From: Prevotella sp.
Lineage (GTDB): Bacteria; Bacteroidota; Bacteroidia; Bacteroidales; Bacteroidaceae
DNA length: 48,821 nt
Direction of reading: 5' to 3'
NCBI GenBank assembly: GCA_022788105.1
Contig: JALEVZ010000111.1
Coordinates: 1-48,821 of the forward strand
Below the pieces are notes generated by a model that saw only the letters and a list, made by a program, of their open reading frames with translations, did not search any database and was not told the origin of the DNA. Positions 8,392 through 17,680 of the stretch are shown piece after piece (position 1 is the first letter of the stretch; every line of letters begins with the position of its first letter). The position numbers and the translations under genes were made by a program.

Positions 8392-10932
8392 TCAAATCAG
8401 AAGGCAGCCTATCTGGTAGACCGCTGCCGACACAATCCATGCCACGCCAGTCGTATATAGCGCGACAAAGACAGCCCATTTCCATGTTCCTGTCTCGTTT
8501 TTGATGGCAGCAATGGTTGCGAGGCATGGGAAGTAGAGTAGCACAAAGAGCAGGAAGCTATATGCCTTTAAGGGTGTAATGCCGTCGCTTATCATCTTGT
8601 CGTAGATGTTGCTCTGAGCGTTGGAGTCTGTTCCTGCCTCGCTATCGTCAACATACAGAATGCCCATTGTAGATGCGACAATCTCTTTAGCACCGATTCC
8701 AGACACCAGTCCGACGTCGAGTTTCCAGTCAAAGCCCTGTGCTCTGAACACGGGTTCTATGGTTTTACCAATGCGGCCGATGAAACTCTGCTCCTGCTGA
8801 GCCTGTTGCGACAGTGACGAGTCGTGCGGGAAATAACCCAACGCCCACACTATGATGCTCGCAACAAGAATGATGCCACCCATCTTCTTCAGATATTCCT
8901 TGCCCTTCTCCCATGTGTGGCGCGCAATAGCCTTTGCGGTGGGGAAGCGGTAGGGTGGCAGCTCCATCACGAAAGGAGTGTCTTCGCCCTTAAACAGGGT
9001 GCGACTGAACAGACGGCTCATTATGACAGCCATTACGATGCCTATCACATACAACGAAATCAGCACCGCCGACTGCAAGCGTGGCGCAAACATCGTGCCT
9101 ACTATCATGATGTATATCGGCAGTCGTGCCGAGCAACTCATGAACGGAAGTATGAGCATGGTGATGAGTCTACTGCGTCGGCTTTCAATGGTTCGCGTTG
9201 CCATGACCGCCGGGACGTTACATCCGAAGCCCATGATGAGAGGGATGAACGATTTGCCGTGCAACCCCATCTTGTGCATGAGCTTATCCATGATGAACGC
9301 CGCACGTGCCATATATCCGCTGTCTTCCATCAGTGAGATGAAGAAGTAGAGTATAAGAATCTGCGGCAAGAACACTATGACAGAGCCTACGCCGCCAATG
9401 ATGCCATCGACAAGCATGGCTTTCAGCGGACCCTCCGCCATGTTGCTGGTAATCAGACCGCCGAGCGCGGAGATGCCACTGTCTATCCAGTCCATAGGGT
9501 ATTGGCCGATTGAGAATGTGACCTCAAACATTAGCCATATTATAAATAGGAACAGCGGGAAACCGAGGTAGCGGTTTGTCAGCAGATTGTCAACGATGTG
9601 CGTCATCTGGTAGGTGTCACGCTTCGTACCAGTCTGGTAGCCTGCCTCCTGGAGCGCACCGTGTATAAAGCCGTATTTGGCGTCCATAATGGCTGTCTCG
9701 CTGTCTTCGTGCGTGTATTCGAGCACCTCTGCTGCCGCCTTGTCGCGCGCAGCGATTATCTTTGCGTAGTTAGGGAAAGACGAAACGGTCTTCTCTGTTT
9801 CCTTGTCGTTTTCCAATAGCTTTATTGCGAGGTAACGCGTAGAGTAGCGGTGGCGCTGGTCTTCAAGCGTCTTTAGTTCTTTCTGTATTTCAGATATGCC
9901 TTTTTCGATGTAAGGACCGTGGTTGATGTGGATGTGACGGAACACATTGTTGCGTGGCTTCACGCCGCATGCGAAGTCCTCTTCATGGGCATTGCTTTCG
10001 CCATCGTCAGTTTTTTCGTATTCGGCATGCCACTTTCTGATTTCCTCTGCTACCTCGGGATTGAGATTTCCCTCGTTGTCGAGGAAATCGCTGCCCTCAT
10101 ACAGGTTTATGATGATGTGGAAAAGGAGTTCAACGCCACGTCCGCTCTTAAACGAGGTTGGAATCATCGGCACGCCAAAGAGCTGACCAAGTTTTCCGTA
10201 GTCTATGTTGTCGCCACGCTTCTCTGTCTCATCAAACATGTTTAGAGCACACACCATGCGCAAGTGCATATCTATAAGCTGACTCGTAAGGTACAGGTTA
10301 CGCTCCAGATTGCTGGTGTCGATGACGTTGATGATGACGTCAGGGGTCTTATCTATTATCTGTTTGCGAACATAGAGTTCCTCAGGGGAGTAGGCAGACA
10401 GGGAGTAGGTGCCTGGCAGGTCTACGATGTTGAACTCGTAACCCTCAAAGGTGGCGTGCCCTTCCTTTGCGTCTACCGTCACGCCAGAGTAGTTGCCGAC
10501 ATGTTCGTGGGCTCCTGACGCGAAATTGAAGAGTGATGTCTTGCCACAGTTAGGGTTGCCGACCAGCGCCACATTTATAATACGGCGTCTTTTACGGGCT
10601 GCAGCATGAAGGCGCTTTTCTGTTGTGTCATAAGAGCTATTGTCTTCTATGCCTTGTGCTGCAGCAATATCTGGCTTCTGCTCTGAAGCCTCGAGCTTCT
10701 TTGCCTCTTCCTCAGAGACAACTTCAATCTTTTCTGCTTCGGAGTGCCGGAGCGACACTTCGTAGCCCATAATCTTATATTTTACGGGGTCTTGCAGCGG
10801 TGCATTAAGCAGCACCTCTACCTCTTTGCCCTTGATAAATCCCATCTCTACGATGCGTTTACGGAATCCGCCATGGCCCGTGACCTTGACTATGACTCCG
10901 TGCTCACCCGTTTTAAGTTCTGATAGTTTCAT
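8392..10932 (-). CDS. feoB: Ferrous iron transporter, FeoA-FeoB fusion
   Basis: A fused protein of 846 residues for Fe(II) uptake across the inner membrane. Residues 1-75 are a FeoA SH3-like domain (MKLSELKTGEHGVIVKV). A charged linker follows, then the FeoB G domain with G1 GNPNCGKTS (125-133), the G2 region GNYSGVT, G3 DLPG (171-174) and NMFDE for G4. The C-terminal half has the FeoB membrane core with the segments LILPFMSCSARLPIYI and GFGCNVPAV that hold the conserved Cys residues. FeoA-FeoB fusion is common in Bacteroidetes such as Porphyromonas. A longer reading frame starts at 10989, but the -7 element at 10965-10972 lies inside it and homology begins at the Met at 10932, so I use 10932. 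Confidence 0.95.
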   Translation of the reverse strand: MKLSELKTGEHGVIVKVTGHGGFRKRIVEMGFIKGKEVEVLLNAPLQDPVKYKIMGYEVSLRHSEAEKIEVVSEEEAKKLEASEQKPDIAAAQGIEDNSSYDTTEKRLHAAARKRRRIINVALVGNPNCGKTSLFNFASGAHEHVGNYSGVTVDAKEGHATFEGYEFNIVDLPGTYSLSAYSPEELYVRKQIIDKTPDVIINVIDTSNLERNLYLTSQLIDMHLRMVCALNMFDETEKRGDNIDYGKLGQLFGVPMIPTSFKSGRGVELLFHIIINLYEGSDFLDNEGNLNPEVAEEIRKWHAEYEKTDDGESNAHEEDFACGVKPRNNVFRHIHINHGPYIEKGISEIQKELKTLEDQRHRYSTRYLAIKLLENDKETEKTVSSFPNYAKIIAARDKAAAEVLEYTHEDSETAIMDAKYGFIHGALQEAGYQTGTKRDTYQMTHIVDNLLTNRYLGFPLFLFIIWLMFEVTFSIGQYPMDWIDSGISALGGLITSNMAEGPLKAMLVDGIIGGVGSVIVFLPQILILYFFISLMEDSGYMARAAFIMDKLMHKMGLHGKSFIPLIMGFGCNVPAVMATRTIESRRSRLITMLILPFMSCSARLPIYIMIVGTMFAPRLQSAVLISLYVIGIVMAVIMSRLFSRTLFKGEDTPFVMELPPYRFPTAKAIARHTWEKGKEYLKKMGGIILVASIIVWALGYFPHDSSLSQQAQQEQSFIGRIGKTIEPVFRAQGFDWKLDVGLVSGIGAKEIVASTMGILYVDDSEAGTDSNAQSNIYDKMISDGITPLKAYSFLLFVLLYFPCLATIAAIKNETGTWKWAVFVALYTTGVAWIVSAAVYQIGCLLI

Positions 10933-10964
10933 CTTGTTATATCTTTTGTTTAATCGCGACACTA

Positions 10965-10972
10965 CAAAATTA
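10965..10972 (-). promoter_or_regulatory. Probable -7 element of feoAB
   Basis: CAAAATTA on the plus strand reads TAATTTTG on the minus strand, 33 nt before the chosen ATG at 10932. It decides the start because the upstream ATG at 10989 would lie before transcription begins. No Fur-box could be named with confidence. Confidence 0.6.
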
Positions 10973-11078
10973 CTATATTTTGTTGACATATTGGCAGATA
11001 ACGGGCTAATTTACCGCATTTTAGGTAGAGAAAAGAAAAAAGTTCGTGTGTGGTGCTATGTTTTATAGTTAAATTCAG

Positions 11079-11086
11079 TAAATTTG
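11079..11086 (+). promoter_or_regulatory. Probable -7 element of the phytase-esterase-like gene
   Basis: TAAATTTG fits TAnnTTTG and ends 13 nt before the first possible ATG at 11100. No clear -33 TTTG. Confidence 0.5.
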
Positions 11087-11099
11087 GATATTATTTCAA

Positions 11100-12131
11100 A
11101 TGACAAATAAAATGAACACGAAAAGACTCTCCCGTCACAACATATTGAGAACTTTTTTAGTGGCTGTATTGGCTGTATGGCTACAACCGACGCTGTCGCA
11201 GACGCTGGTGCGTGCTAACCGACAGGTTCATTTCAAAGACAGTGTGCCAGCAGGAAACTATAGCGGCATCGCCCATTTATATGATAACGTGTATGCTTTG
11301 GCAGACGACAAGGCTCCGTATGACGGATATAGGAAGGTGGAGATTGTCGTTGACTCGATAAACGGAGAGATAAAGTCGGTGGCAGACCGTGGCTATGTCG
11401 CCTCAAATGTAAAGAATAGAGACACTGAGGGCATAGTATATGTAAAGAAATCGGGAACCCTCATGACGATAGGGGAGGCGGACAGTAAAATAATCTGTTA
11501 CTCAGACGATTGCCAGAACATAGTAAAGGAACTGCAACTTGAGAAAGGAACGGGCAACAGTAGTTATGAGTCGCTGTGTCATGACGAAGAATCTGGAGTC
11601 ATTTATGCCTGTACGGAAGCGCCGCTGCCTGCTGATGACGACGCCAATCACAACAAAATACGTATTCAAGCGTTTGACTTGAACTTCAATAAAATAGGTA
11701 ATTGGATGTACCGTACGGACAAACCCGCAGGCAAAAAGGACAAAGCGGGAGTCTATGCGTTTGGTGTCAGTGAGCTGATGGCATACGACAGCCACACGCT
11801 GTTGGTGCTTGAGCGTGAGTCATACGTGCCTAAAAAGAAGATTGGAGCATGGACTATATGCAAGCTATATAAGGTGGATTTGAGTCAAAGTGGCAACGTC
11901 GGACGTGCAGAAAAGGCTGCTGACGTTTCTATACCAACCGTCAGGAAACAGCTGTTGCACCGTTGGAAAACAAAAATGAACTTTACACGTCAAAACTTCG
12001 CAAACTATGAAGGCATGTGTATGGGTCCGAGGCTTTCAGACGGGAGTGCAACTATCATCTTAGTGGCTGATTCACAAAACCAGTCGCACGGCATATTGCG
12101 CGACTGGTTTAAAACTATTGTCGTGAGGTAA
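11100..12131 (+). CDS. Secreted esterase-like/phytase-like beta-propeller protein
   Basis: A 343-residue exported protein with a signal peptide ending at about residue 34 (FLVAVLAVWLQPTLSQ). The mature part resembles the Pfam domain 'esterase-like activity of phytase' (PF13449): YSGIAHLYDNVYALADD near the start, DTEGIVY, NSSYESLCHD, GVSELMAYDSHTLLVLERE and ANYEGMCMGPRL towards the end. Such proteins are thought to be six-bladed propellers; the substrate is not known and no phosphatase activity can be claimed. Two ATGs compete: 11100, about 13 nt past the -7 element, and 11112; the second gives a more usual leader. The stop lies 17 nt inside the end of the convergent HAD gene. Confidence 0.75.
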   Translation: MTNKMNTKRLSRHNILRTFLVAVLAVWLQPTLSQTLVRANRQVHFKDSVPAGNYSGIAHLYDNVYALADDKAPYDGYRKVEIVVDSINGEIKSVADRGYVASNVKNRDTEGIVYVKKSGTLMTIGEADSKIICYSDDCQNIVKELQLEKGTGNSSYESLCHDEESGVIYACTEAPLPADDDANHNKIRIQAFDLNFNKIGNWMYRTDKPAGKKDKAGVYAFGVSELMAYDSHTLLVLERESYVPKKKIGAWTICKLYKVDLSQSGNVGRAEKAADVSIPTVRKQLLHRWKTKMNFTRQNFANYEGMCMGPRLSDGSATIILVADSQNQSHGILRDWFKTIVVR

Positions 12132-12963
12132 GCACATCACGCTCTATCCATTTCACCACAGCATCTTCGTCATTGCTGCCAATCACCTCGTCGGCAATAG
12201 CTTTAACATCGTCGAAGGCGTTGGACACGGCGACGCTATGGTCGGCTATTTTCATCATCGGTATGTCGTTACGATTGTCGCCAAACACCACAATGCGCTC
12301 TACGCCAAGCGTCTCTGCCAATTGCTTTATGGCATGGGCTTTGGTCGTGGAGGGTGCATAGATGTCAAGTATGCCTTGTGACGTGTCGAAGATGTCGTAG
12401 TAACAGGCGGGAGCACATTGTATATTCTTATCCTTAATTTCTGCTACTATGGATTCTTCCGTACCATATTCGCCCATAGAAAAGACAAGTACCGCCTCAT
12501 CGGGATTGTCGGCTTCAAGCTTTGCAGAGAGATGCAGACGCTTGTACTTGGTCTTTATGCGTGGTTCGATAAACTCCTTTTCCTTATCAGAAAGGTCTTC
12601 TACATGATTCACTATCAGTGTGTTTTCATGGCGACGATAGACGAATGGATTTATGCCGTGACGCTCAAAGACCTCAAGTATCTGCCTAACGTCGTCGTTA
12701 GGCATTGCCTTTACGCTAATGAAAGAGTCTGCATTGCTGTCCCATAGGGCAGCACCGGTCATGACTATGAACGGCACGGTGGCTTTGATATTACTCATTA
12801 GCGAAACGACAGTGGCAGGAGTGCGGGCTGTAGCCACCGTGAAGAGCACGCCTTCGTTGGCTATAAGCTCGTTGAGCTTGTCTGTTGTGTATTGTGACAG
12901 CACCGAATTGCTGTTGAGCAATGTGCCGTCCATGTCACTCACATAAAGTGATTTGCGATTCAT
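12115..12963 (-). CDS. HAD-superfamily (Cof-type) hydrolase
   Basis: A 282-residue cytoplasmic phosphatase of the Cof/IIB group. Motif I is SDMDGTLLN with the nucleophile Asp10 and acid/base Asp12; motif II is FTVATARTP; motif IV is VFGDNRNDIPMM, followed by AVSNAFDDVKAIAD, the usual end of Cof-type proteins. Family members dephosphorylate small molecules such as sugar phosphates or flavin precursors; the substrate here is unknown. The 3' end overlaps the convergent gene by 17 nt. The start lies 34 nt after the ftsK stop on the same strand, so it may be read from the ftsK promoter. Confidence 0.92.
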   Translation of the reverse strand: MNRKSLYVSDMDGTLLNSNSVLSQYTTDKLNELIANEGVLFTVATARTPATVVSLMSNIKATVPFIVMTGAALWDSNADSFISVKAMPNDDVRQILEVFERHGINPFVYRRHENTLIVNHVEDLSDKEKEFIEPRIKTKYKRLHLSAKLEADNPDEAVLVFSMGEYGTEESIVAEIKDKNIQCAPACYYDIFDTSQGILDIYAPSTTKAHAIKQLAETLGVERIVVFGDNRNDIPMMKIADHSVAVSNAFDDVKAIADEVIGSNDEDAVVKWIERDVLTSRQ

Positions 12964-12997
12964 ATATTACATTGCGAGCAGTCTGTTACTGCGATTT

Positions 12998-15553
12998 TTA
13001 CGCCATTCCACTCTTCAGGTTCTTTATCAAAGCGTTAAGTTGGTTGTCATCGCTGATAAGCACGTCGCGCGGTTTGCTGCCTTGTGCCGCACCCACGACG
13101 CCAGCTTTCTCTAACTGGTCCATAAGTCTGCCGGCACGGTTGTAACCGATAGAGAAGCGGCGCTGAATCATACTTGTACTGCCTTGCTGGCTTGTCACGA
13201 TGGCGTGTGCTGCCTCTTCAAAATACGGATCGAGGGTTGTCATGTCACCACTAACACCTCCTGAGGCAGCCTCTCCGCTGTCAGGATTTTCAGGTTCGGG
13301 TATCGGCATCGGCTCTACAGGACCTGGCTGCTCGGCGATATAGGCGTTTATGCGCTCCACCTCGGGCGTATCGACAAAGGCACACTGCACGCGAATCGGC
13401 TCGCTGCTGCCGTTGAGGATAAGCATATCACCCTTTCCGATAAGCTGATTAGCACCAGGTTTGTCCAAGATGGTACGTGAGTCGACCATCGAACTTACAC
13501 GGAACGCCATACGTCCAGGGAAGTTTGCCTTGATGGAACCGGTTATAATATTCGTTGTCGGACGCTGTGTGGCAATCACCATATGTATGCCCACGGCGCG
13601 CGCCAACTGCGCAATACGTGTTATCGGGCGCTCCACCTCTTTGCCAGCAGTTATGATAAGGTCACCAAACTCATCGATTATCACGACAATATAAGGCATG
13701 AAGTCATGGCCACGGGCAGGATTCAGCTTGTGGTTCAAGTACTTTTCGTTATATTCCTTAATATTACGGGCGCCCGCATCCTTTAATAATAGGTAGCGGT
13801 TGTCCATGAGAGTACAAAGTCCGTTCAGCGTCTTCACGACCTTTGAAGTGTCTGTTATAATCGGCTCCTCAACGTTTTCGTCAAGCGAAGCCATGAAGTG
13901 GTCGGCTATAGAGTTATACACACTAAACTCCACCTTCTTGGGATCAACAAGCACAAGCTTCAGTTCGTTGGGATGTTTCTTATACAGCAACGACGTGATG
14001 ATGGCGTTCAGACCGACAGACTTACCCTGTCCGGTAGCACCAGCAACAAGCAAGTGCGGCATCTTGGCAAGGTCAGCAATGTAGGCATCGTTAGTAATGG
14101 TCTTGCCAAGTGCTATCGGCAACTCATACTTACACTCCTGAAATTTGCGCGAGTTGAGTATGCTCTCCATCGAGACAATCTTCTTATTCTTGTTCGGAAC
14201 CTCAATACCGACAGTTCCTTTACCTGGTATTGGCGCGATGATTCGCACTCCGAGAGCACGAAGACTCAACGCAATGTCGTCTTCAAGATTGCGTATTTTT
14301 GAGATGCGCACTCCCTCTGCAGGAGTCACCTCATACAGAGTGATGGTCGGTCCGACGGTCGCTTTTATCTCCTTGATGCTCACATTAAAGCTATTAAGCA
14401 CCTCCACAATACGAGCATTGTTGCTCTTTATCTCGTCCATGTCAACCGTAGGATTGACATCATCGCCGTACTTCTTCAGCAGATTAAGAGTCGGGTACTT
14501 GTATCTTGTAAACGGTTCTTTCGGATTTATGGGCGTGTTGATGTCAACTTTAGCATTTACTGTCTGTGCCCCTGCTTTCTCGTCACCCTTTGCAACCTCT
14601 ACAACAAGGCCGTCACTACCATTTGTAGGCTGTTGATTAGCAGGCTTTACGGGCTGGCTCGAGGCAAGATTTATTGTGGGAGCAGTGTTTTCTGACAGCG
14701 CGTTTTCGTCACCGCGAGGCGCCTTCTCCACCGCATTTTCTGTCAGATCAATAACCGTTATGCCACCATTTGGAGCATGTTTACTCTGCTGTTCTTCGTC
14801 ATTCTCGACATTATTACTATTCTCTTCATCGGAATCTACAGCGTCGTTGTCGTCCAACGGTTCCTCATAAGCAGGTTCTTCCTGTACATTCATAGTGTTA
14901 GTTACGGTCAAACGCACCTTGCTTGTAAGGTATTTGACCGGGTTAAGCATCTTTCTTATCCAGATGATTGTCTGCGAACTCAAGAATGTCAGGAATATAA
15001 TTGCCGTCAAAGCAAGCGTCACCGTCAATCCAGGAGGACCGATAAGGTTTTCCAACTGCTGCATGCAGTACAAGCCATGATTGCCTCCAGGATTGTAGAC
15101 CTCACCGCGCATAATCGGCGCGAGGAACTTCGCAAACGCTATTGAACACCATATCATGACGATGGCAAGTCCAAAGAACCACTTCCATATATTCAAATCG
15201 AAGATGCGCATGAGCTTCATGCCAACGATGAACATAAATATGGGAATGAGAAACGACGGTAAACCGAAGTTCAACGTTATGAAATAATACGACACTATAG
15301 CCCCAAAGCTGTGACAACAGTTTGAGAACACATTGTTTTCATTACGCCATTCGCTTGGCCGCAGGTTTTCCAAGATGCTTTGGTCGGCCTGTCCGGTACG
15401 TAAGAATGAAACGAATGATATCACGAAAAATATGGAAACGGCTACAAAGCAAAGGCCGAAAATAAAATCTGTGCGTTCATTACTTAATATACTCTGTAAG
15501 CTTGTAAATCCGCTTGACTTATTGGACTTCTGTGCAGTTTTTTTTCTTGCCAT
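12998..15553 (-). CDS. ftsK: DNA translocase FtsK/SpoIIIE
   Basis: An 851-residue septal DNA pump that clears chromosomes from the closing septum and works with XerC/XerD recombination. Four membrane segments lie at about 29-50, 84-112, 124-146 and 176-199. An acidic, low-complexity linker runs from about 220 to 345. The motor follows with Walker A GATGQGKS (505-512), Walker B VVIIDEFGDL and the MVIATQRPTT segment. The C-terminal winged-helix gamma domain, which reads KOPS-type sequences, includes SMIQRRFSIGYNRAGRLMDQLE. The frame is open to 15610, but the -7 element at 15578-15585 and the polar start MARKKTAQ favour the ATG at 15553. The length is normal for a Bacteroidetes FtsK. Confidence 0.95.
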   Translation of the reverse strand: MARKKTAQKSNKSSGFTSLQSILSNERTDFIFGLCFVAVSIFFVISFVSFLRTGQADQSILENLRPSEWRNENNVFSNCCHSFGAIVSYYFITLNFGLPSFLIPIFMFIVGMKLMRIFDLNIWKWFFGLAIVMIWCSIAFAKFLAPIMRGEVYNPGGNHGLYCMQQLENLIGPPGLTVTLALTAIIFLTFLSSQTIIWIRKMLNPVKYLTSKVRLTVTNTMNVQEEPAYEEPLDDNDAVDSDEENSNNVENDEEQQSKHAPNGGITVIDLTENAVEKAPRGDENALSENTAPTINLASSQPVKPANQQPTNGSDGLVVEVAKGDEKAGAQTVNAKVDINTPINPKEPFTRYKYPTLNLLKKYGDDVNPTVDMDEIKSNNARIVEVLNSFNVSIKEIKATVGPTITLYEVTPAEGVRISKIRNLEDDIALSLRALGVRIIAPIPGKGTVGIEVPNKNKKIVSMESILNSRKFQECKYELPIALGKTITNDAYIADLAKMPHLLVAGATGQGKSVGLNAIITSLLYKKHPNELKLVLVDPKKVEFSVYNSIADHFMASLDENVEEPIITDTSKVVKTLNGLCTLMDNRYLLLKDAGARNIKEYNEKYLNHKLNPARGHDFMPYIVVIIDEFGDLIITAGKEVERPITRIAQLARAVGIHMVIATQRPTTNIITGSIKANFPGRMAFRVSSMVDSRTILDKPGANQLIGKGDMLILNGSSEPIRVQCAFVDTPEVERINAYIAEQPGPVEPMPIPEPENPDSGEAASGGVSGDMTTLDPYFEEAAHAIVTSQQGSTSMIQRRFSIGYNRAGRLMDQLEKAGVVGAAQGSKPRDVLISDDNQLNALIKNLKSGMA

Positions 15554-15577
15554 GAGTTTTCTAATACATTTTAAGTG

Positions 15578-15585
15578 CAAAAATA
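15578..15585 (-). promoter_or_regulatory. Probable -7 element of ftsK
   Basis: CAAAAATA on the plus strand reads TATTTTTG on the minus strand, 24 nt before the chosen ATG. A TTTG (CAAA on plus at 15608-15611) lies 22 nt further out and may be the -33 element. Confidence 0.55.
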
Positions 15586-15629
15586 CTGTAAAAATGTTGG
15601 AAACGTACAAAAATTAGTAACTTTTTTTC

Positions 15630-15637
15630 TAATTTTG
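15630..15637 (+). promoter_or_regulatory. Probable -7 element of the exonuclease gene
   Basis: TAATTTTG fits TAnnTTTG, 13 nt before the ATG at 15651. It is divergent from and close to the ftsK promoter. Confidence 0.55.
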
Positions 15638-15650
15638 TAAGTCAAAAGCA

Positions 15651-16331
15651 ATGGTAACGATGAGAACTATATACAACAAATACGACAAGAACAAGATTAA
15701 TACATTGCCGCAGGAGCTGTTTTCGGGAAAGATAGTTGTAATACAAAGCGAGAGCGAAGCTGAGAAAGCCGTTGACTATCTTTTGAAATCAGATATTATG
15801 GGCGTAGATACCGAGACACGTCCGACATTCAAAAAAGGCCAGATGCATAAGGTGGCATTGCTGCAAGTCTCTACCAAGGACATCTGTTTCCTGTTCAGAC
15901 TGAACTTCATAGGCATGCCAGAGTCTGTTATAAAGTTGCTGTCCAACACGACAGTGCCTATGATTGGTCTTTCGTGGCATGACGACATTTGCTCCCTTCA
16001 CCGCCGTACCGATTTCAAGCCAGGCCTTTTTATCGACATACAAGACATCGTAAAGAGAATCGGAATCGAAGACCTGAGCCTGCAAAAACTATATGCCAAC
16101 ATCTTTGGCAAGAAGATAAGCAAACGCCAGCGGTTGACAAACTGGGAGGCAGATGTGCTCAACGACAAGCAGAAACGATACGCTGCAACCGACGCATGGG
16201 CTTGCATAAACCTCTATCAAGAGATTATACGCCTCGATGCTGAGCAGGACTTCAATCTTGTAACAGTTCCGCAGCCTGAGACTCAAAATAAGAAGGAGCA
16301 AGACGCGGAGGAGCAGGCCGTAGCCCGATAA
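15651..16331 (+). CDS. DEDDy-type 3'-5' exonuclease domain protein (RNase D-like)
   Basis: A 226-residue protein made up almost wholly of one DnaQ-like 3'-5' exonuclease domain. Metal-binding residues are visible: GVDTETRP (Asp53, Glu55), the Exo II region GLSWHDDICSL, and YAATDAWACI, in which Tyr lies four residues before Asp, as in DEDDy enzymes such as RNase D and WRN. There is no HRDC domain, so it is shorter than true RNase D. The substrate, RNA or DNA, cannot be decided. Two ATGs, at 15651 and 15660, are possible; both follow the -7 element. The C-terminal tail is charged and low in complexity. The next gene is an RlmI-like methyltransferase on the same strand. Confidence 0.88.
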   Translation: MVTMRTIYNKYDKNKINTLPQELFSGKIVVIQSESEAEKAVDYLLKSDIMGVDTETRPTFKKGQMHKVALLQVSTKDICFLFRLNFIGMPESVIKLLSNTTVPMIGLSWHDDICSLHRRTDFKPGLFIDIQDIVKRIGIEDLSLQKLYANIFGKKISKRQRLTNWEADVLNDKQKRYAATDAWACINLYQEIIRLDAEQDFNLVTVPQPETQNKKEQDAEEQAVAR

Positions 16332-16379
16332 CTATTTCTGATGACAACCAACGTCTTGAGAAGCGGCAACATCAAGACC

Positions 16380-16444
16380 GGAGCAAACCATAATATTACA
16401 GGAAGCAAACCATAATACAATAGGAAGCAAACCATAATATAATA
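16380..16444 (+). repeat. Three tandem copies of a ~22-nt A-rich repeat
   Basis: Units at 16380-16400 (21 nt), 16401-16422 and 16423-16444 (22 nt each) share the core AGCAAACCATAATA. Units 2 and 3 differ at one base. They fill the leader of the RlmI-like gene and end 24 nt before its ATG. A fourth, decayed start (AAAACAAACAAGAAAA) follows. The unit is unrelated in sequence to the 22-nt units of elements A-C. Confidence 0.85.
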
Positions 16445-16468
16445 GAAAACAAACAAGAAAAACAATAC

Positions 16469-17650
16469 ATGTACAGGACAATACGCTTAAAAAGAGGTAA
16501 GGAAGAGAGTCTGAAGCGATTCCATCCTTGGGTGTTTTCCGGTGCCATAGCGTCTGCTGACGACGGCATAGAGGAGGGAGACATCGTAAGAGTAGTTAAC
16601 AGCAACAACGAGTTTGTTGCTGTAGGAATGTTCCAGATAGGTTCAATTGCTGTGCGCGTGCTGACCTTCAAAGACACCGCTATAGACCACGAGTTCTGGG
16701 TCTCACGTCTGTCGTCGGCGTTGGAGATGCGCCGTGCGATAGGCATCGTGGACAATCCGCAGAACAACACCTACCGTCTTGTACACGGTGAGGGCGACAA
16801 CTTGCCCGGACTAGTCATCGACTGCTATGGCCCTACAGCCGTCATGCAAGCCCATTGTGTAGGCATGCACATGCTGCGCCATGACATTTGCGAAGCATTG
16901 AAAGAAGTTATGGGCGACAGAATGGCCAACCTCTATTATAAGAGCGACACCACGCTTCCGTTCAAGGCCGACATCGAGCACGAAAACTCATTCATCTACG
17001 GTGGTGACGAGAACGACATAGCAGTAGAAAACGGTCTGAAGTTCCATGTCGACTGGCTGCGCGGTCAGAAGACCGGATTCTTCGTTGACCAGCGCGAAAA
17101 CCGCCAACTGCTTGAGTCTTACGCCAAAAACCGCTCGGTACTGAACATGTTCTGCTACACAGGAGGTTTCTCTGTGTACGCCATGCGTGGCGGAGCAAAC
17201 ATCGTACACTCCGTTGACAGCAGCGCCAAAGCCATAGAACTAACGAACCGCAACGTAGCAGAGAACTTCGGAGACGACCCTCGTCACGAAGCGTTTTGTG
17301 AAGATGCGTTCAAGTTTCTTGATGCCAACGACAAGAAATACGACCTCATCGTGCTCGACCCACCAGCCTTTGCGAAGCACAGAGCAGCCCTGCACAACGC
17401 ACTAAAGGGCTACACCCGTCTTAACGTGAAAGGTCTGCAGAGCATCAAGCCAGGCGGCATCCTGTTCACATTCAGCTGTTCTCAGGTTGTGACAAAGGAC
17501 AATTTCCGCAACGCCGTGTTCACCGCAGCCGTCCAGGCGAACCGCAAGGTGAGAATACTGCACCAGTTGCACCAGCCCGCCGACCATCCGATAAACATCT
17601 ACCACCCCGAGGGAGAATATCTCAAGGGTCTGGTTCTGTATGTAGAATAA
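16469..17650 (+). CDS. rlmI: Class I rRNA methyltransferase, RlmI-like (PUA + methyltransferase)
   Basis: A 393-residue SAM-dependent methyltransferase of the RlmI/YccW family, expected to make m5C in 23S rRNA (C1962 in E. coli). An N-terminal PUA domain covers about 1-75 (HPWVFSGAI, then EEGDIVRVV). A middle domain leads to the Rossmann fold: motif I LNMFCYTGGFSVYA from about 225, HSVDSSAKAIELTNRN, and the motif IV segment LIVLDPPAFAK (DPPAF at 298-302). A later conserved Cys is in FSCSQVV, as the family needs. The length matches RlmI (about 396). The ATG follows the tandem repeat by 24 nt and the stop is 30 nt before tilS, so the two may form an operon. Confidence 0.9.
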   Translation: MYRTIRLKRGKEESLKRFHPWVFSGAIASADDGIEEGDIVRVVNSNNEFVAVGMFQIGSIAVRVLTFKDTAIDHEFWVSRLSSALEMRRAIGIVDNPQNNTYRLVHGEGDNLPGLVIDCYGPTAVMQAHCVGMHMLRHDICEALKEVMGDRMANLYYKSDTTLPFKADIEHENSFIYGGDENDIAVENGLKFHVDWLRGQKTGFFVDQRENRQLLESYAKNRSVLNMFCYTGGFSVYAMRGGANIVHSVDSSAKAIELTNRNVAENFGDDPRHEAFCEDAFKFLDANDKKYDLIVLDPPAFAKHRAALHNALKGYTRLNVKGLQSIKPGGILFTFSCSQVVTKDNFRNAVFTAAVQANRKVRILHQLHQPADHPINIYHPEGEYLKGLVLYVE

Positions 17651-17680
17651 GCCGCTGTCAAGCGGTCTTAACACTAAAGT

